A DNA stretch of 37,181 nucleotides from an uncultured Glaciecola sp. (lineage in GTDB: Bacteria; Pseudomonadota; Gammaproteobacteria; Enterobacterales; Alteromonadaceae): positions 283,221 to 320,401 of the forward strand of contig NZ_CALJHY010000005.1 of NCBI RefSeq assembly GCF_937770335.1, in the 5' to 3' direction. This document shows, one piece after another, positions 1 to 7,634 of this stretch. The position numbers and the translations under genes are program-made. The notes under the pieces are model-generated. The model saw nothing but the letters and a program-made list of their open reading frames with translations. It searched no databases and was not told where the DNA came from. The first letter of the stretch is position 1. Each line of letters begins with the position of its first letter.

Positions 1-810
1 AAATCAGCCATTGAAACGGCCCTGCTTGACCTAAAAGGTAAACAACTTGGTGTGCCTATTTCAACATTGTTAGGTGGTAGTTGTCAGAACCACATCTCTT
101 GCTTATGGGTCTTAGCATCAGGAGATACATCTAAAGACATAGCCGAAGCAAAAGAAATGCTAGCGCAAAATCGTCATTGTAATTTCAAATTGAAGATTGG
201 CGCCAACTCTTTGCAACAGGATATTACTCACGCAACGGCAGTGAAAGCCGCACTGGGGAATGAAGTGAGTATTCGTGTTGATGTTAATCAGGCATGGAAT
301 GAATCCACTGCAATAAAAGGTATGGCTGCGCTTCAAGAAGCTGGAATTGATTTAGTTGAGCAACCAACACCAGCTAAAGACTTTGCTTCTTTGGTGAGAT
401 TATCCAAAAAATTCAACATACCAATATTGGCTGATGAATCCATTTTAGATAAGCGTGATGCGTTCTTATTAAGTCGGCAAGGATTCAGTGGCTCGGTGGC
501 ACTCAAAATTGCAAAAGCCGGGGGCTTAACCGCAGCCCTTGATGTTGCGGTTGTATGTGCTGCCGCCGGTGTCGATGTATATGGTGGAACGTTATTGGAG
601 GGTTCTATTGGCACCGCAGCTGCACTGCATGCCTGGTCAACAATACCATCGATGCAGTGGGGCACGGAAATGTTCGGCCCTCTTTTACTTCAGGACGATT
701 TCGTCAAAACCCCGCTTAATTATCAGAATAATGGCGTCGACGTACCAACCCTACCCGGGCTCGGACTCGAGATAGATGAACAAAAATTTACTAAATATAT
801 GCGTAAATAA
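1..810 (+). CDS. catB: Muconate cycloisomerase CatB, 5' end cut by window
   Basis: Converts cis,cis-muconate to muconolactone in the catechol branch of the beta-ketoadipate pathway; cytoplasmic. The frame is open from base 1, so about 269 C-terminal residues are present and roughly the first 100 of a usual ~370 are outside the window. Enolase-superfamily, MLE-subgroup landmarks appear in order: FKLKIG (KxK catalytic lysine), RVDVNQAW (metal Asp), DLVEQP (metal Glu), ILADES (metal Asp), ALKIAKAGG (second catalytic lysine) and GGTLLEGSIG (barrel-end Glu). The next gene, catC, starts 16 nt after the stop. The catC and catA neighbours make CatB much more likely than a dipeptide epimerase or chloromuconate cycloisomerase. 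Confidence 0.93.
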   Translation, partial: KSAIETALLDLKGKQLGVPISTLLGGSCQNHISCLWVLASGDTSKDIAEAKEMLAQNRHCNFKLKIGANSLQQDITHATAVKAALGNEVSIRVDVNQAWNESTAIKGMAALQEAGIDLVEQPTPAKDFASLVRLSKKFNIPILADESILDKRDAFLLSRQGFSGSVALKIAKAGGLTAALDVAVVCAAAGVDVYGGTLLEGSIGTAAALHAWSTIPSMQWGTEMFGPLLLQDDFVKTPLNYQNNGVDVPTLPGLGLEIDEQKFTKYMRK

Positions 811-826
811 AGCGCAGGAGACTCTT

Positions 827-1105
827 ATGTTATTTAAAGTTGAGATGACTGTTAATCCCCCAAAAGACATGTCACCCGAGCAGTTTGATTCAATTAAATT
901 GGTGGAAAAAGAATACTCAGAAGAACTACAGCGACAAGGTATCTGGTGTCATATTTGGCGTGTTGTTGGCCAATACGCCAACGTCAGTATTTTTGATGTT
1001 ACTGACAATAGCCACCTCCACGAGATACTGATGAAGCTTCCATTATATCCCTACATGGATGTGGTCGTGACACCACTATGTGCTCATCCATCATCTATTA
1101 AATAA
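827..1105 (+). CDS. catC: Muconolactone delta-isomerase CatC
   Basis: Isomerises muconolactone to beta-ketoadipate enol-lactone; small cytoplasmic enzyme. The protein is 92 residues, close to the ~96 of the family. The start MLFKVEMTVNPP and the region QGIWCHIWRVVGQYANVSIFDV are typical. I chose ATG 827 because AGCGCAGGAG lies just upstream and the in-frame longer start at 776 would run inside catB. It sits between catB and catA and the genes are clearly co-transcribed. The pathway's next step (CatD) is not in the window. Confidence 0.95.
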   Translation: MLFKVEMTVNPPKDMSPEQFDSIKLVEKEYSEELQRQGIWCHIWRVVGQYANVSIFDVTDNSHLHEILMKLPLYPYMDVVVTPLCAHPSSIK

Positions 1106-1145
1106 CAACAAACCTATTGGTTGTACAAAGAACTGGAGAATAAAA

Positions 1146-2081
1146 ATGACTGTTAAAACAATGCAAACAAACGCTGTTAAAACTTTATTAGAAAAAGCAG
1201 CGGGACTTGATAATGCAGAAGGCAACCCGAGAATGAAAGAAATTATTCACAGGCTGCTGTCTGATATATATCAGATGATAGAAGATTTGGACATCACCCC
1301 GGAAGAGTTTTGGAAGGGTGCGAACTATATAAATGAAGTTGGTACAAACATGGAAGCTATGCTACTGGCTCCGGGGTTAGGGTTTGACCATTATTTAGAT
1401 ATTCGACAAGACGCTAGAGATGAGCTGGCCGGTATCGCCGGAGGCACTCCGCGGACAATTGAAGGGCCACTCTATGTAGCCGGTGCACCTATTTCAAACA
1501 CCGAAGCCCGCATGGATGATGGTGAAACCCCTGGACAAGGTATGTTACTGCATGGTCAGATTTTAGATGAAGAAGGTAATGCTATAGCGGGGGCACTCGT
1601 TGATGTCTGGCATGCAGATACCGACGGTAATTACTCACACTTTCAGACTACCCATAGTGAGTTTAATCTACGCCGTCGTATTTTGGCGGATGAGAATGGC
1701 TTTTTCACAGCCCGCTCAATTGTACCTAATGGTTATGGCTGCCCTCCTGGCGGATCAACCTTACAAGTTTTAGATCAGCTAGGCCGTCACGGCAATCGTC
1801 CTGCGCATATCCATTTCTTTGTTTCCAAACCAGAGTTCAAACATCTTACCTCACAAATTAATTTGGCAGGTGATGAATACACCTATGACGACTTCGCATT
1901 TGGTACTCGTGAGGAGCTTGTGGTTGATGCCAACCCAATCAGCGATGAAGCGTTAATTAAACAACATGGCTTCAGCGGTGAATTTCTTGATGTCCACTTT
2001 GATATAACCTTGGTTAGAACTGCAGATTCTTCCATCCAAGAAGCGCATCCCCGAGCACGTTGCACATTAGAGCAGGCTTAA
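1146..2081 (+). CDS. catA: Catechol 1,2-dioxygenase CatA (intradiol)
   Basis: Ortho-cleaves catechol to cis,cis-muconate using non-haem Fe(III); cytoplasmic. From ATG 1146 (preceded by CTGGAGAA) the protein has 311 residues, the usual length; a longer in-frame start at 1080 overlaps catC and is unlikely. The N-terminal helical dimerisation/lipid-binding region is followed by the intradiol beta-sandwich core. The four iron ligands are visible as Tyr163 (DGNYSHF), Tyr197 (NGYGCPPGG), His221 and His223 (RPAHIHFF). The gene is followed 46 nt later by benA, which supplies its substrate via BenD. Confidence 0.96.
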   Translation: MTVKTMQTNAVKTLLEKAAGLDNAEGNPRMKEIIHRLLSDIYQMIEDLDITPEEFWKGANYINEVGTNMEAMLLAPGLGFDHYLDIRQDARDELAGIAGGTPRTIEGPLYVAGAPISNTEARMDDGETPGQGMLLHGQILDEEGNAIAGALVDVWHADTDGNYSHFQTTHSEFNLRRRILADENGFFTARSIVPNGYGCPPGGSTLQVLDQLGRHGNRPAHIHFFVSKPEFKHLTSQINLAGDEYTYDDFAFGTREELVVDANPISDEALIKQHGFSGEFLDVHFDITLVRTADSSIQEAHPRARCTLEQA

Positions 2082-2127
2082 GCCCACTTTACTCCTTAAA
2101 TTTTGAATACGTCACCGGAGATAGTTT

Positions 2128-3492
2128 ATGACGAATCAACTAGACAAACTCGAAGCTAAAATTAAAGGTGCGGTTGAAATAGATCCTGAAAAAGGTCATT
2201 ACCGCTACGACCGTAAAATTTTTACAGATGAACAAATATTTGATCTCGAGATGAAACATATATTTGAAGGTAACTGGGTATACCTCGCCCACGAAAATCA
2301 AATACAAGAAATCGGTGATTACTTTACTACGACCGTTGGTCGTCAGCCGGTTCTTATTACGCGAAGCAAAGACGGTGAGTTGAATGCAATTTTAAATACT
2401 TGCTCACATCGTGGGGCAACTCTATGTCGTAAAAAACGCGGAAATAAAACCTCAATGACTTGTCCATTTCATGGCTGGACATTCGAAAATACTGGGAAAC
2501 TTTTAAAAGCAAGAGATCAGAAAAAAGGTGGTTATCCAGATAATTTTAATACTGACGGATCACACGATCTGAAAAAGCTACCAAAGTTTGAATCCTATAG
2601 AGGCTTCCTATTTGGTAGCCTTAGCGAAGATGTTTTACCACTTAAAGAACATCTTGGTGAGACCACCAAAATCATCGATAACATAGTTGATCAGGCTCCT
2701 GATGGTATTGAAATATTACGCGGCAGTTCAACGTATACATATGGGGGTAACTGGAAAATGACCGCCGAAAATGGCGCTGACGGTTACCACGTGGGTAGCG
2801 TTCATTGGAACTATTTATCCACTATGGGTCGCAGAAATTATGATGAAGGTGGAACTGAAGCTGTTGATGCTAAAAGTTGGTCAGCAGAAGGCGGTTATTA
2901 CTCTTTTAAAAATGGACACATGATGTTGTGGACAAGACTTTTAAACCCGACGGTCAGACCAATTTACGATCGTAAGGATGCACTGATTGCCGAAGTAGGA
3001 GAGGTTAGAGCAGACACTATTCTTAATCAGACTCGAAATTTATGCCTGTATCCAAATGTATATTTGATGGATCAATTCTCAACTCAAATTCGCGTATTAC
3101 ATCCTGTCTCAGTAGATCGCACCGAAGTTACGATTTACTGTTTTGCGCCTAAAGGTGAGTCAGCGGGAAACCGTACAAAGCGTTTACGCCAGTATGAAGA
3201 CTTCTTCAACGCTAGTGGCCTTGGAACACCGGACGATTTAGAAGAGTTCAGAGCATGCCAACGTGGTTATGAAGCAAGTGCAATGAAATGGAACGATATG
3301 AGCCGAGGAGCCAAGCACTGGTTAGAAGGCGGAGATCATTACGCAGACGAAATAGGGTTAAAGCCTATATCTACAGGTGTTAAACCTGAAGATGAAGGCC
3401 TTTATATTTACCATCATCAACACTGGATAGAAGAAATGCTTAAAGCCGTTAATAAAGAGCGCGCTAACCTCATTCCAGTTGTACAGCAATAA
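2128..3492 (+). CDS. benA: Benzoate 1,2-dioxygenase large (alpha) subunit BenA
   Basis: Catalytic subunit of the two-component ring-hydroxylating dioxygenase that turns benzoate into its 1,2-cis-dihydrodiol. It has 454 residues, as expected for BenA. The Rieske [2Fe-2S] site is C92-x-H94 and C112-x2-H115 (TCSHRGATLC and TCPFHGW). The mononuclear iron region NGADGYHVGSVHW gives His221 and His226, with Asp218 as the bridging residue to the Rieske centre. GGAG precedes ATG 2128. The start of benB 17 nt downstream and benC after it identify the system. Toluate dioxygenase (XylX) is the main alternative, but the chromosomal ben/cat order favours benzoate. Confidence 0.94.
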   Translation: MTNQLDKLEAKIKGAVEIDPEKGHYRYDRKIFTDEQIFDLEMKHIFEGNWVYLAHENQIQEIGDYFTTTVGRQPVLITRSKDGELNAILNTCSHRGATLCRKKRGNKTSMTCPFHGWTFENTGKLLKARDQKKGGYPDNFNTDGSHDLKKLPKFESYRGFLFGSLSEDVLPLKEHLGETTKIIDNIVDQAPDGIEILRGSSTYTYGGNWKMTAENGADGYHVGSVHWNYLSTMGRRNYDEGGTEAVDAKSWSAEGGYYSFKNGHMMLWTRLLNPTVRPIYDRKDALIAEVGEVRADTILNQTRNLCLYPNVYLMDQFSTQIRVLHPVSVDRTEVTIYCFAPKGESAGNRTKRLRQYEDFFNASGLGTPDDLEEFRACQRGYEASAMKWNDMSRGAKHWLEGGDHYADEIGLKPISTGVKPEDEGLYIYHHQHWIEEMLKAVNKERANLIPVVQQ

Positions 3493-3509
3493 GTGTGGAG
3501 TAGCATATT

Positions 3510-3992
3510 ATGACTTATCAACAAATCCAGGCCTTTATTTTTCGTGAAGCTCGACTACTTGATGATCGAAAATGGGAAGAGTGGCTAGCGTGTTACCACA
3601 AAAGTGTCATCTACTGGATGCCAGCGTGGGATGATGATGATTTATTAACTGAAGACCCACTGTCAGAAATTTCGCTGATCTTTTATCCGAATAAAAATGG
3701 CCTAGAAGATCGCGTTTATCGCCTTAAAACAGAGCGTTCAGGTGCGAGTATGCCAGAGCCAAGAACCACACATCAATCGTCTAACTTGGAGATACTCAAA
3801 CAGGATGAAAGAACGGTAGAGCTGCGGTTTAATTTTAATACATTGAGCCATCGATATCGTGAAACATCACAGTTCTTTGGAACAAATTACTACACTCTGG
3901 ATATCAGCGGTGATCAGCCGCTTATTATCAATAAGCGGATTGTCCTAAATAATGATTACATTAATCAGGTTGTTGATGTCTATCATCTGTAA
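3510..3992 (+). CDS. benB: Benzoate 1,2-dioxygenase small (beta) subunit BenB
   Basis: Structural beta subunit of the dioxygenase, 160 residues, the normal length; the fold expected is the NTF2/SnoaL-like cone of ring-hydroxylating beta subunits. Sequence signs are the N-terminal FIFREARLLDDRKWEEWL and the motif RVYRLKTERSGASMPEPRT, typical of the family. No metal site is expected. TGGAG lies ahead of ATG 3510. It is translated between the alpha subunit and the reductase, with short gaps on both sides (17 nt each). Confidence 0.95.
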   Translation: MTYQQIQAFIFREARLLDDRKWEEWLACYHKSVIYWMPAWDDDDLLTEDPLSEISLIFYPNKNGLEDRVYRLKTERSGASMPEPRTTHQSSNLEILKQDERTVELRFNFNTLSHRYRETSQFFGTNYYTLDISGDQPLIINKRIVLNNDYINQVVDVYHL

Positions 3993-4009
3993 TAAAAGGA
4001 AAAACGGCG

Positions 4010-5035
4010 ATGACATTTAGCGTAGCCTTAAACTTTGAAGACGGCGTAACCCGGGTGATCACCACCAATGACGGAGAAACCGTACTGGATGCAGCTTATA
4101 GGCACCAAATCAACTTGCCAATGGATTGTTCCGACGGTGTTTGCGGTACCTGTAAAGGTACCTGTTTGCAGGGTAAGTATGATTTAGGTGACGAGTATAT
4201 GGATGATGCTCTCACGGATGAAGAAGCTGAAGATGGTAGAGTATTAACCTGTCAAATGGTGCCTGAGAGCGATATCATTTTGGCTATACCTGCTACATCA
4301 TCCATGTGTAAAACAGGCACTATTTCTGTTTCTGGCTCTATAGAAAAGGTCGAAACGCTATCTGAAACTAGCATCGAACTTGTGATCCAACTTTCGGTAC
4401 CCATGATATTTTTACCCGGCCAGTATGTAAATCTAGAAGTCCCTGGCACTACTGAAACCCGTGCATACTCATTTAGTTCTATATCTGGATCGGATTCGGC
4501 TACTTTCCTGATTCGTAATGTGCCTGGCGGTCTCATGAGCACCTATTTATCTGAAAATGCCACAATAGGCGATTCAATATCAGTCAATGGGCCTATAGGT
4601 AGCTTTTATTTACGTGAAGTACTTCGCCCAATTTTAATGCTTGCCGGTGGCACAGGGCTAGCGCCATTGTTGTCCATGTTAGAGAGCCTCAAAAAGTCCT
4701 CTTCTAAACAATGTATTTATATGTTGTATGGTGTAACCAATAAAAATGATTTGGTTAAATTAAACGTATTAAAGAAATTTAAGGATGATATTGAAAATTT
4801 CACATTTGATACTGTTGTTGTTACTAGCGATGATGACGAACAACGCCAAGGGTTTGTAACCAACCATATGGATGCAGTGCCGTTTGAAGTATCTAGTGCA
4901 GATGTGTACTCATGTGGGCCACCACCAATGGTAGATGCGGTATTAGGCTTTTTTAAGTCATCGGGAATCGAACCACAATCATTTCACTATGAAAAGTTTA
5001 ATGCTAGCACTCCTACAAATGAGCAGAAAGCCTAA
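4010..5035 (+). CDS. benC: Benzoate dioxygenase reductase BenC
   Basis: Electron-transfer partner that passes electrons from NADH via FAD and a plant-type [2Fe-2S] centre to BenA. It has 341 residues in the order ferredoxin-FAD-NAD. The cluster ligands are C40, C45, C48 (CSDGVCGTC) and C81. The FAD-binding motif RAYSFSS is at about 151-157, the nucleotide motif GGTGLAP at about 217, and the end region YSCGPPPMVDAV is typical of FNR-like reductases. AAGGAAA precedes ATG 4010. The stop codon overlaps the benD start (TAATG), indicating translational coupling. Confidence 0.95.
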   Translation: MTFSVALNFEDGVTRVITTNDGETVLDAAYRHQINLPMDCSDGVCGTCKGTCLQGKYDLGDEYMDDALTDEEAEDGRVLTCQMVPESDIILAIPATSSMCKTGTISVSGSIEKVETLSETSIELVIQLSVPMIFLPGQYVNLEVPGTTETRAYSFSSISGSDSATFLIRNVPGGLMSTYLSENATIGDSISVNGPIGSFYLREVLRPILMLAGGTGLAPLLSMLESLKKSSSKQCIYMLYGVTNKNDLVKLNVLKKFKDDIENFTFDTVVVTSDDDEQRQGFVTNHMDAVPFEVSSADVYSCGPPPMVDAVLGFFKSSGIEPQSFHYEKFNASTPTNEQKA

Positions 5036-5811
5036 TGGGTCGGTTCGTCAAGCAAGTATTTGTTATTACTGGCGCAGCTCAGGGAATCGGTCTTGCGGTC
5101 GCTCAACGAGCTGCTCGAGAGGGCGGTCAATTACTATTGGTTGACCAGGCCGAGCAGGTACTCGCTATTGCCAAGGAAATGCGTGAAGATGGCTATGATG
5201 TTGTTGCAATTACTGCAGACTTAGAAACCTTCGAAGGAGCTCAAAGTGCCATCGATAAAGCGTTAGAGAAGTTTGGGCGTGTTGATAAACTCATTAATAA
5301 TGTTGGTGGAACTATTTGGGTTCAGCCCTATCATAAATATGAGCCTGCACAAATACAAAAGGAGGTGCAACGTTCATTATTTCCCACAATGTGGTGTTGC
5401 CGAGCAGTATTACCAGCAATGTTAAAAAGTGGTGGTGGCGCAATAGTAAATGTATCTTCGGTTGCTACTCGAGGTATTAACCGAGCACCTTATGCTGCGG
5501 CAAAAGGTGGTGTGAATGCGTTAACTGTTGCATTAGCATTTGAATACGCCGAATTTAATATTCGGGTAAATGCTACGGCACCAGGAGGCACGGAAGCTCC
5601 ACCCAGGGTAACACCAAGAAATTCGGAAAAGTCCTCTGTGCAACAAGATAAATGGTATAAACAGATTGTTGATCAAACCAAACAAACTAGCTTTATGCAT
5701 CGTTACGGCACACTGGATGAGCAAGCATCTGCAATATTATATCTCGCGTCCGATGATGCAAGCTATATTACTGGTACCATTTTACCAGTTGCGGGTGGCG
5801 ATTGCGGTTAA
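5035..5811 (+). CDS. benD: Benzoate cis-dihydrodiol dehydrogenase BenD (SDR)
   Basis: Oxidatively decarboxylates 1,6-dihydroxycyclohexa-2,4-diene-1-carboxylate to catechol with NAD+. It is a classical short-chain dehydrogenase/reductase of 258 residues: the cofactor motif TGAAQGIG starts at residue 12, NNVGG is at 88-92, the catalytic Ser lies at 141/142 (NVSS), and Tyr153 and Lys157 form YxxxK (YAAAK). The ATG shares a base with the benC stop, so it is made with BenC. It is the last clear pathway gene in this operon; the terminal GTILPVAGGDCG is a normal SDR end. Confidence 0.94.
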   Translation: MGRFVKQVFVITGAAQGIGLAVAQRAAREGGQLLLVDQAEQVLAIAKEMREDGYDVVAITADLETFEGAQSAIDKALEKFGRVDKLINNVGGTIWVQPYHKYEPAQIQKEVQRSLFPTMWCCRAVLPAMLKSGGGAIVNVSSVATRGINRAPYAAAKGGVNALTVALAFEYAEFNIRVNATAPGGTEAPPRVTPRNSEKSSVQQDKWYKQIVDQTKQTSFMHRYGTLDEQASAILYLASDDASYITGTILPVAGGDCG

Positions 5812-5921
5812 TCTTGTAGTCTTTCTTTTCACATATAGTCGTGTACCAGTTCACCAGGCTACACAGATTAGTTGTCTCCTTTGGGTTAATCAAGAAACCG
5901 CTTAGTTATCTCGACACCAAA

Positions 5922-6320
5922 ATGAAGACTCATATGGCATTGTTATTTGAGGAAGGTGTTGCGCTAAAAACTAGATTTAAACAACATATGATGTCGATTG
6001 TTGATATGCAATGCAGCACTACTAATGCAAAAGGCTGTTATTTGGCCTTATGTCAATCAGAGTTGATTGGCGGTGGTATACCTTTGCAAGCTGAGTTAAT
6101 GCTAAAAGAGACTGATGGAATTCTAACAAAATGTTATGAAGAGATTTTTAGCAATGATCCTGAAGCCATTTTGTTAGGGTTAGACAAAAATGCTAAATCC
6201 AATAGCCTATCTCTTTATACAATATTGAAAGGTACGGCCTCTATGGCTCGGTCTGGCGCGGTAAAGTCGGAATTGGAATATTCTGTAGATACTATCCTTG
6301 CTGGAATTGGGCTTCATTAA
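5922..6320 (+). pseudogene. TetR-family regulator remnant lacking the HTH domain
   Basis: The frame is open from about 5841 (159 residues), with a more natural ATG at 5922 (132 residues). The sequence resembles only the ligand-binding C-terminal half of TetR/AcrR regulators: GCYLALCQSEL in the middle and the closing ILKGTASMARSG...LDTILAGI-like pattern (here SVDTILAGIGLH). A complete member would have about 190-200 residues with an N-terminal helix-turn-helix; nothing like that HTH is readable in any frame between the benD stop and 5922. I infer a 5'-truncated gene. It could still make a protein, but one unable to bind DNA by the usual domain. The operators at 6600-6645 may once have been its targets. 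Confidence 0.6.
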
Positions 6321-6588
6321 AACTGGCCCAGTTATCTTATCTGTCAGATCTGCCTTCTTTTCGTTTTATTTTCCTGAATGCTTAACCTCATGGTATTAAG
6401 TATTACCCCCCTAAGCCTAATTTTTCATTTTATTTATCCTCACAGAATACTATCACCAAGTAATTGGTTTGCTTGTAAATAAGATGCTGCCAAGGCGCAG
6501 ATGATTATACTGACGCTCCAATATGGGGTATTAATGGAGATTTTATCGCACTATCACGGCAATCCATGGCTGTATTTGATTAAGCCCA

Positions 6589-6616
6589 TTGACATTAGCG
6601 TACCAATCGGTACAAT
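6589..6616 (+). promoter_or_regulatory. Strong sigma70-type promoter
   Basis: TTGACA at 6589-6594 matches the -35 consensus exactly and TACAAT at 6611-6616 matches the -10 in five of six positions, with a 16-bp spacer. It points toward the AhpD-like gene at 6872. The predicted transcription start is near 6623, giving a leader of roughly 250 nt. Confidence 0.6.
6600..6613. promoter_or_regulatory. Operator-like palindrome 1
   Basis: GTACCAATCGGTAC is a near-perfect 14-bp palindrome in the spacer and -10 of the promoter. Its core, TACCAATCGGTA, recurs 32 bp downstream with one change. This is the size and symmetry of a TetR-type operator. A bound protein would block RNA polymerase. Confidence 0.6.
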
Positions 6617-6631
6617 TCCTTCGAGTTATTT

Positions 6632-6645
6632 ATACCAACCGGTAT
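6632..6645. promoter_or_regulatory. Operator-like palindrome 2
   Basis: ATACCAACCGGTAT differs from palindrome 1 by one base in the 12-bp core and lies about 10-20 bases after the predicted transcription start. The centre-to-centre distance is 32 bp, about three helical turns, so two dimers would sit on the same face of the DNA. Confidence 0.6.
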
Positions 6646-6871
6646 AAAATACTGACGGCACAGATTTACATAAGGTATTTCAGTCCAATTATCGCAATAC
6701 AGAAAGGTCGATCAGATTTTCCTACCCATGAAATTAGGCGATTGATTGGCGCTTTTATAGAAATTGCGGTGATAGGGGTTTTTCTATGAATCCATTCATC
6801 AGCAAATTTGGTGACCGTCAAATGTAAACGCAAAATTAAGTTGAAGTAACTTTTCATTTAAAGGAAACGCA

Positions 6872-7426
6872 ATGACATCATTAAAAATTCACACAATTGA
6901 ATCAGCACCCGAAGCAAGCAAGCTATTATTAGAAGGCTCTCAAAAAGCGTTTGGTATGATACCTAACCTGCACGGCATTTTAGCTGCCTCGCCACAAGCA
7001 CTTGAGGGATATCAAAAATTACACGAATTATTTTCTAATTCGTCATTCAATGCTGAAGAACTGACCGTAGTTTGGCAGGGCATCAACGTTGAACATGAAT
7101 GTCACTATTGTGTTCCTGCCCACACTGGTATCGCACACTCGATGAAAGTCGATGCTGCATTGACGGACGCACTGCGCAATGAACAGCCGATGCCTACGCC
7201 TAAATTACAAGCTCTGCTAGACACGACGTTGATTATTGTGCGTAATCGCGGCCACATTACCCAGGAACAATTAGATACCTTTTATGCTGCTGGCTATGGT
7301 GAACAGCAGCTGTTGGATATTATTTTAGGTTTGTCACAAAAGGTGATTAGTAATTATACCAACCATATCGGTAATACACCGATAGACAAGCCATTCGAAG
7401 AATTTGTCTGGACAAAAGCTAAGTAA
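6872..7426 (+). CDS. AhpD-like / carboxymuconolactone decarboxylase-family protein
   Basis: A 184-residue protein of the CMD/AhpD fold, the group that includes peroxidase-related CxxC enzymes. The signature is EC77HYC80VPAH84, in which the two cysteines and the histidine form the thiol-disulphide active site of AhpD-like members; this argues against a true carboxymuconolactone decarboxylase of protocatechuate breakdown. AAAGGAAACG precedes the ATG. It stands alone between the promoter with two operators and a hairpin at 7446, so it is probably a single-gene unit under repressor control, perhaps induced by an electrophile or aromatic compound. The physiological substrate cannot be deduced. Confidence 0.8.
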   Translation: MTSLKIHTIESAPEASKLLLEGSQKAFGMIPNLHGILAASPQALEGYQKLHELFSNSSFNAEELTVVWQGINVEHECHYCVPAHTGIAHSMKVDAALTDALRNEQPMPTPKLQALLDTTLIIVRNRGHITQEQLDTFYAAGYGEQQLLDIILGLSQKVISNYTNHIGNTPIDKPFEEFVWTKAK

Positions 7427-7445
7427 GAAAGCTTAGGATAGTAAA

Positions 7446-7482
7446 AGAGGCAGAAATCATGTTGATACGGGTTTTTGCCTCT
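7446..7482. terminator. Hairpin downstream of AhpD-like gene, possible terminator
   Basis: AGAGGCA (7446-7452) pairs with TGCCTCT (7476-7482), and the pairing can continue with AAA/TTT beyond one mismatch. The loop is long and the following ATTTACTC is only weakly U-rich, so termination efficiency is uncertain. It lies 20 bases after the stop of the AhpD-like gene. Confidence 0.45.
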
Positions 7483-7601
7483 ATTTACTCATTCAGATTT
7501 GACGTAATAGCTTACGTACAACATAGGTTCGAAGAAGTTAACATTCCTGTCTTGCCTGTCATCCATGACGAGCCCTCGCATTCTGAAGTCGTTACCCTCA
7601 A

Positions 7602-7618
7602 GAGCCTACTGTAGGCTC
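7602..7618. repeat. Perfect 7-bp hairpin downstream of DUF1501 gene
   Basis: GAGCCTA, a CTG loop and TAGGCTC form a perfect stem 17 bases past the stop of the minus-strand DUF1501 gene. On that strand it is followed by TTGAGG rather than a U run, so it may be an mRNA-stabilising 3' hairpin or a weak terminator. Confidence 0.4.
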
Positions 7619-7634
7619 AAGTTTCTTCATATTG

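Larger units (their letters stand above)
6321..6871. other. Non-coding stretch between TetR remnant and AhpD-like gene
   Basis: About 550 bases without a convincing gene. The first 270 bases show nothing I can name. From 6589 there is a strong sigma70-type promoter with two operator-like palindromes, then a leader of about 250 bases up to ATG 6872. A 66-codon open frame across the promoter (6589-6789) has no ribosome-binding site and no family resemblance, so I do not call it. Confidence 0.6.

Noticed and set aside
333-665. 110-codon open frame antisense to catB
   Set aside because: No ribosome site and no family resemblance; it mirrors the codon pattern of catB, whose motifs are unmistakable.
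6589-6789. 66-codon frame across the promoter upstream of the AhpD-like gene
   Set aside because: It begins inside the -35 hexamer, has no Shine-Dalgarno sequence and its residues match nothing known; chance open frame in AT-rich DNA.
6872-7426. Role as the carboxymuconolactone decarboxylase (PcaC) step of the beta-ketoadipate pathway
   Set aside because: The protein has the CxxC-x3-H site of AhpD-like redox members, belongs to the wrong branch (catechol branch has no such step) and has its own promoter.
7521-7540. GGTTCGAA resembling a tRNA T-arm
   Set aside because: No paired T-stem, anticodon arm or acceptor stem can be formed around it.
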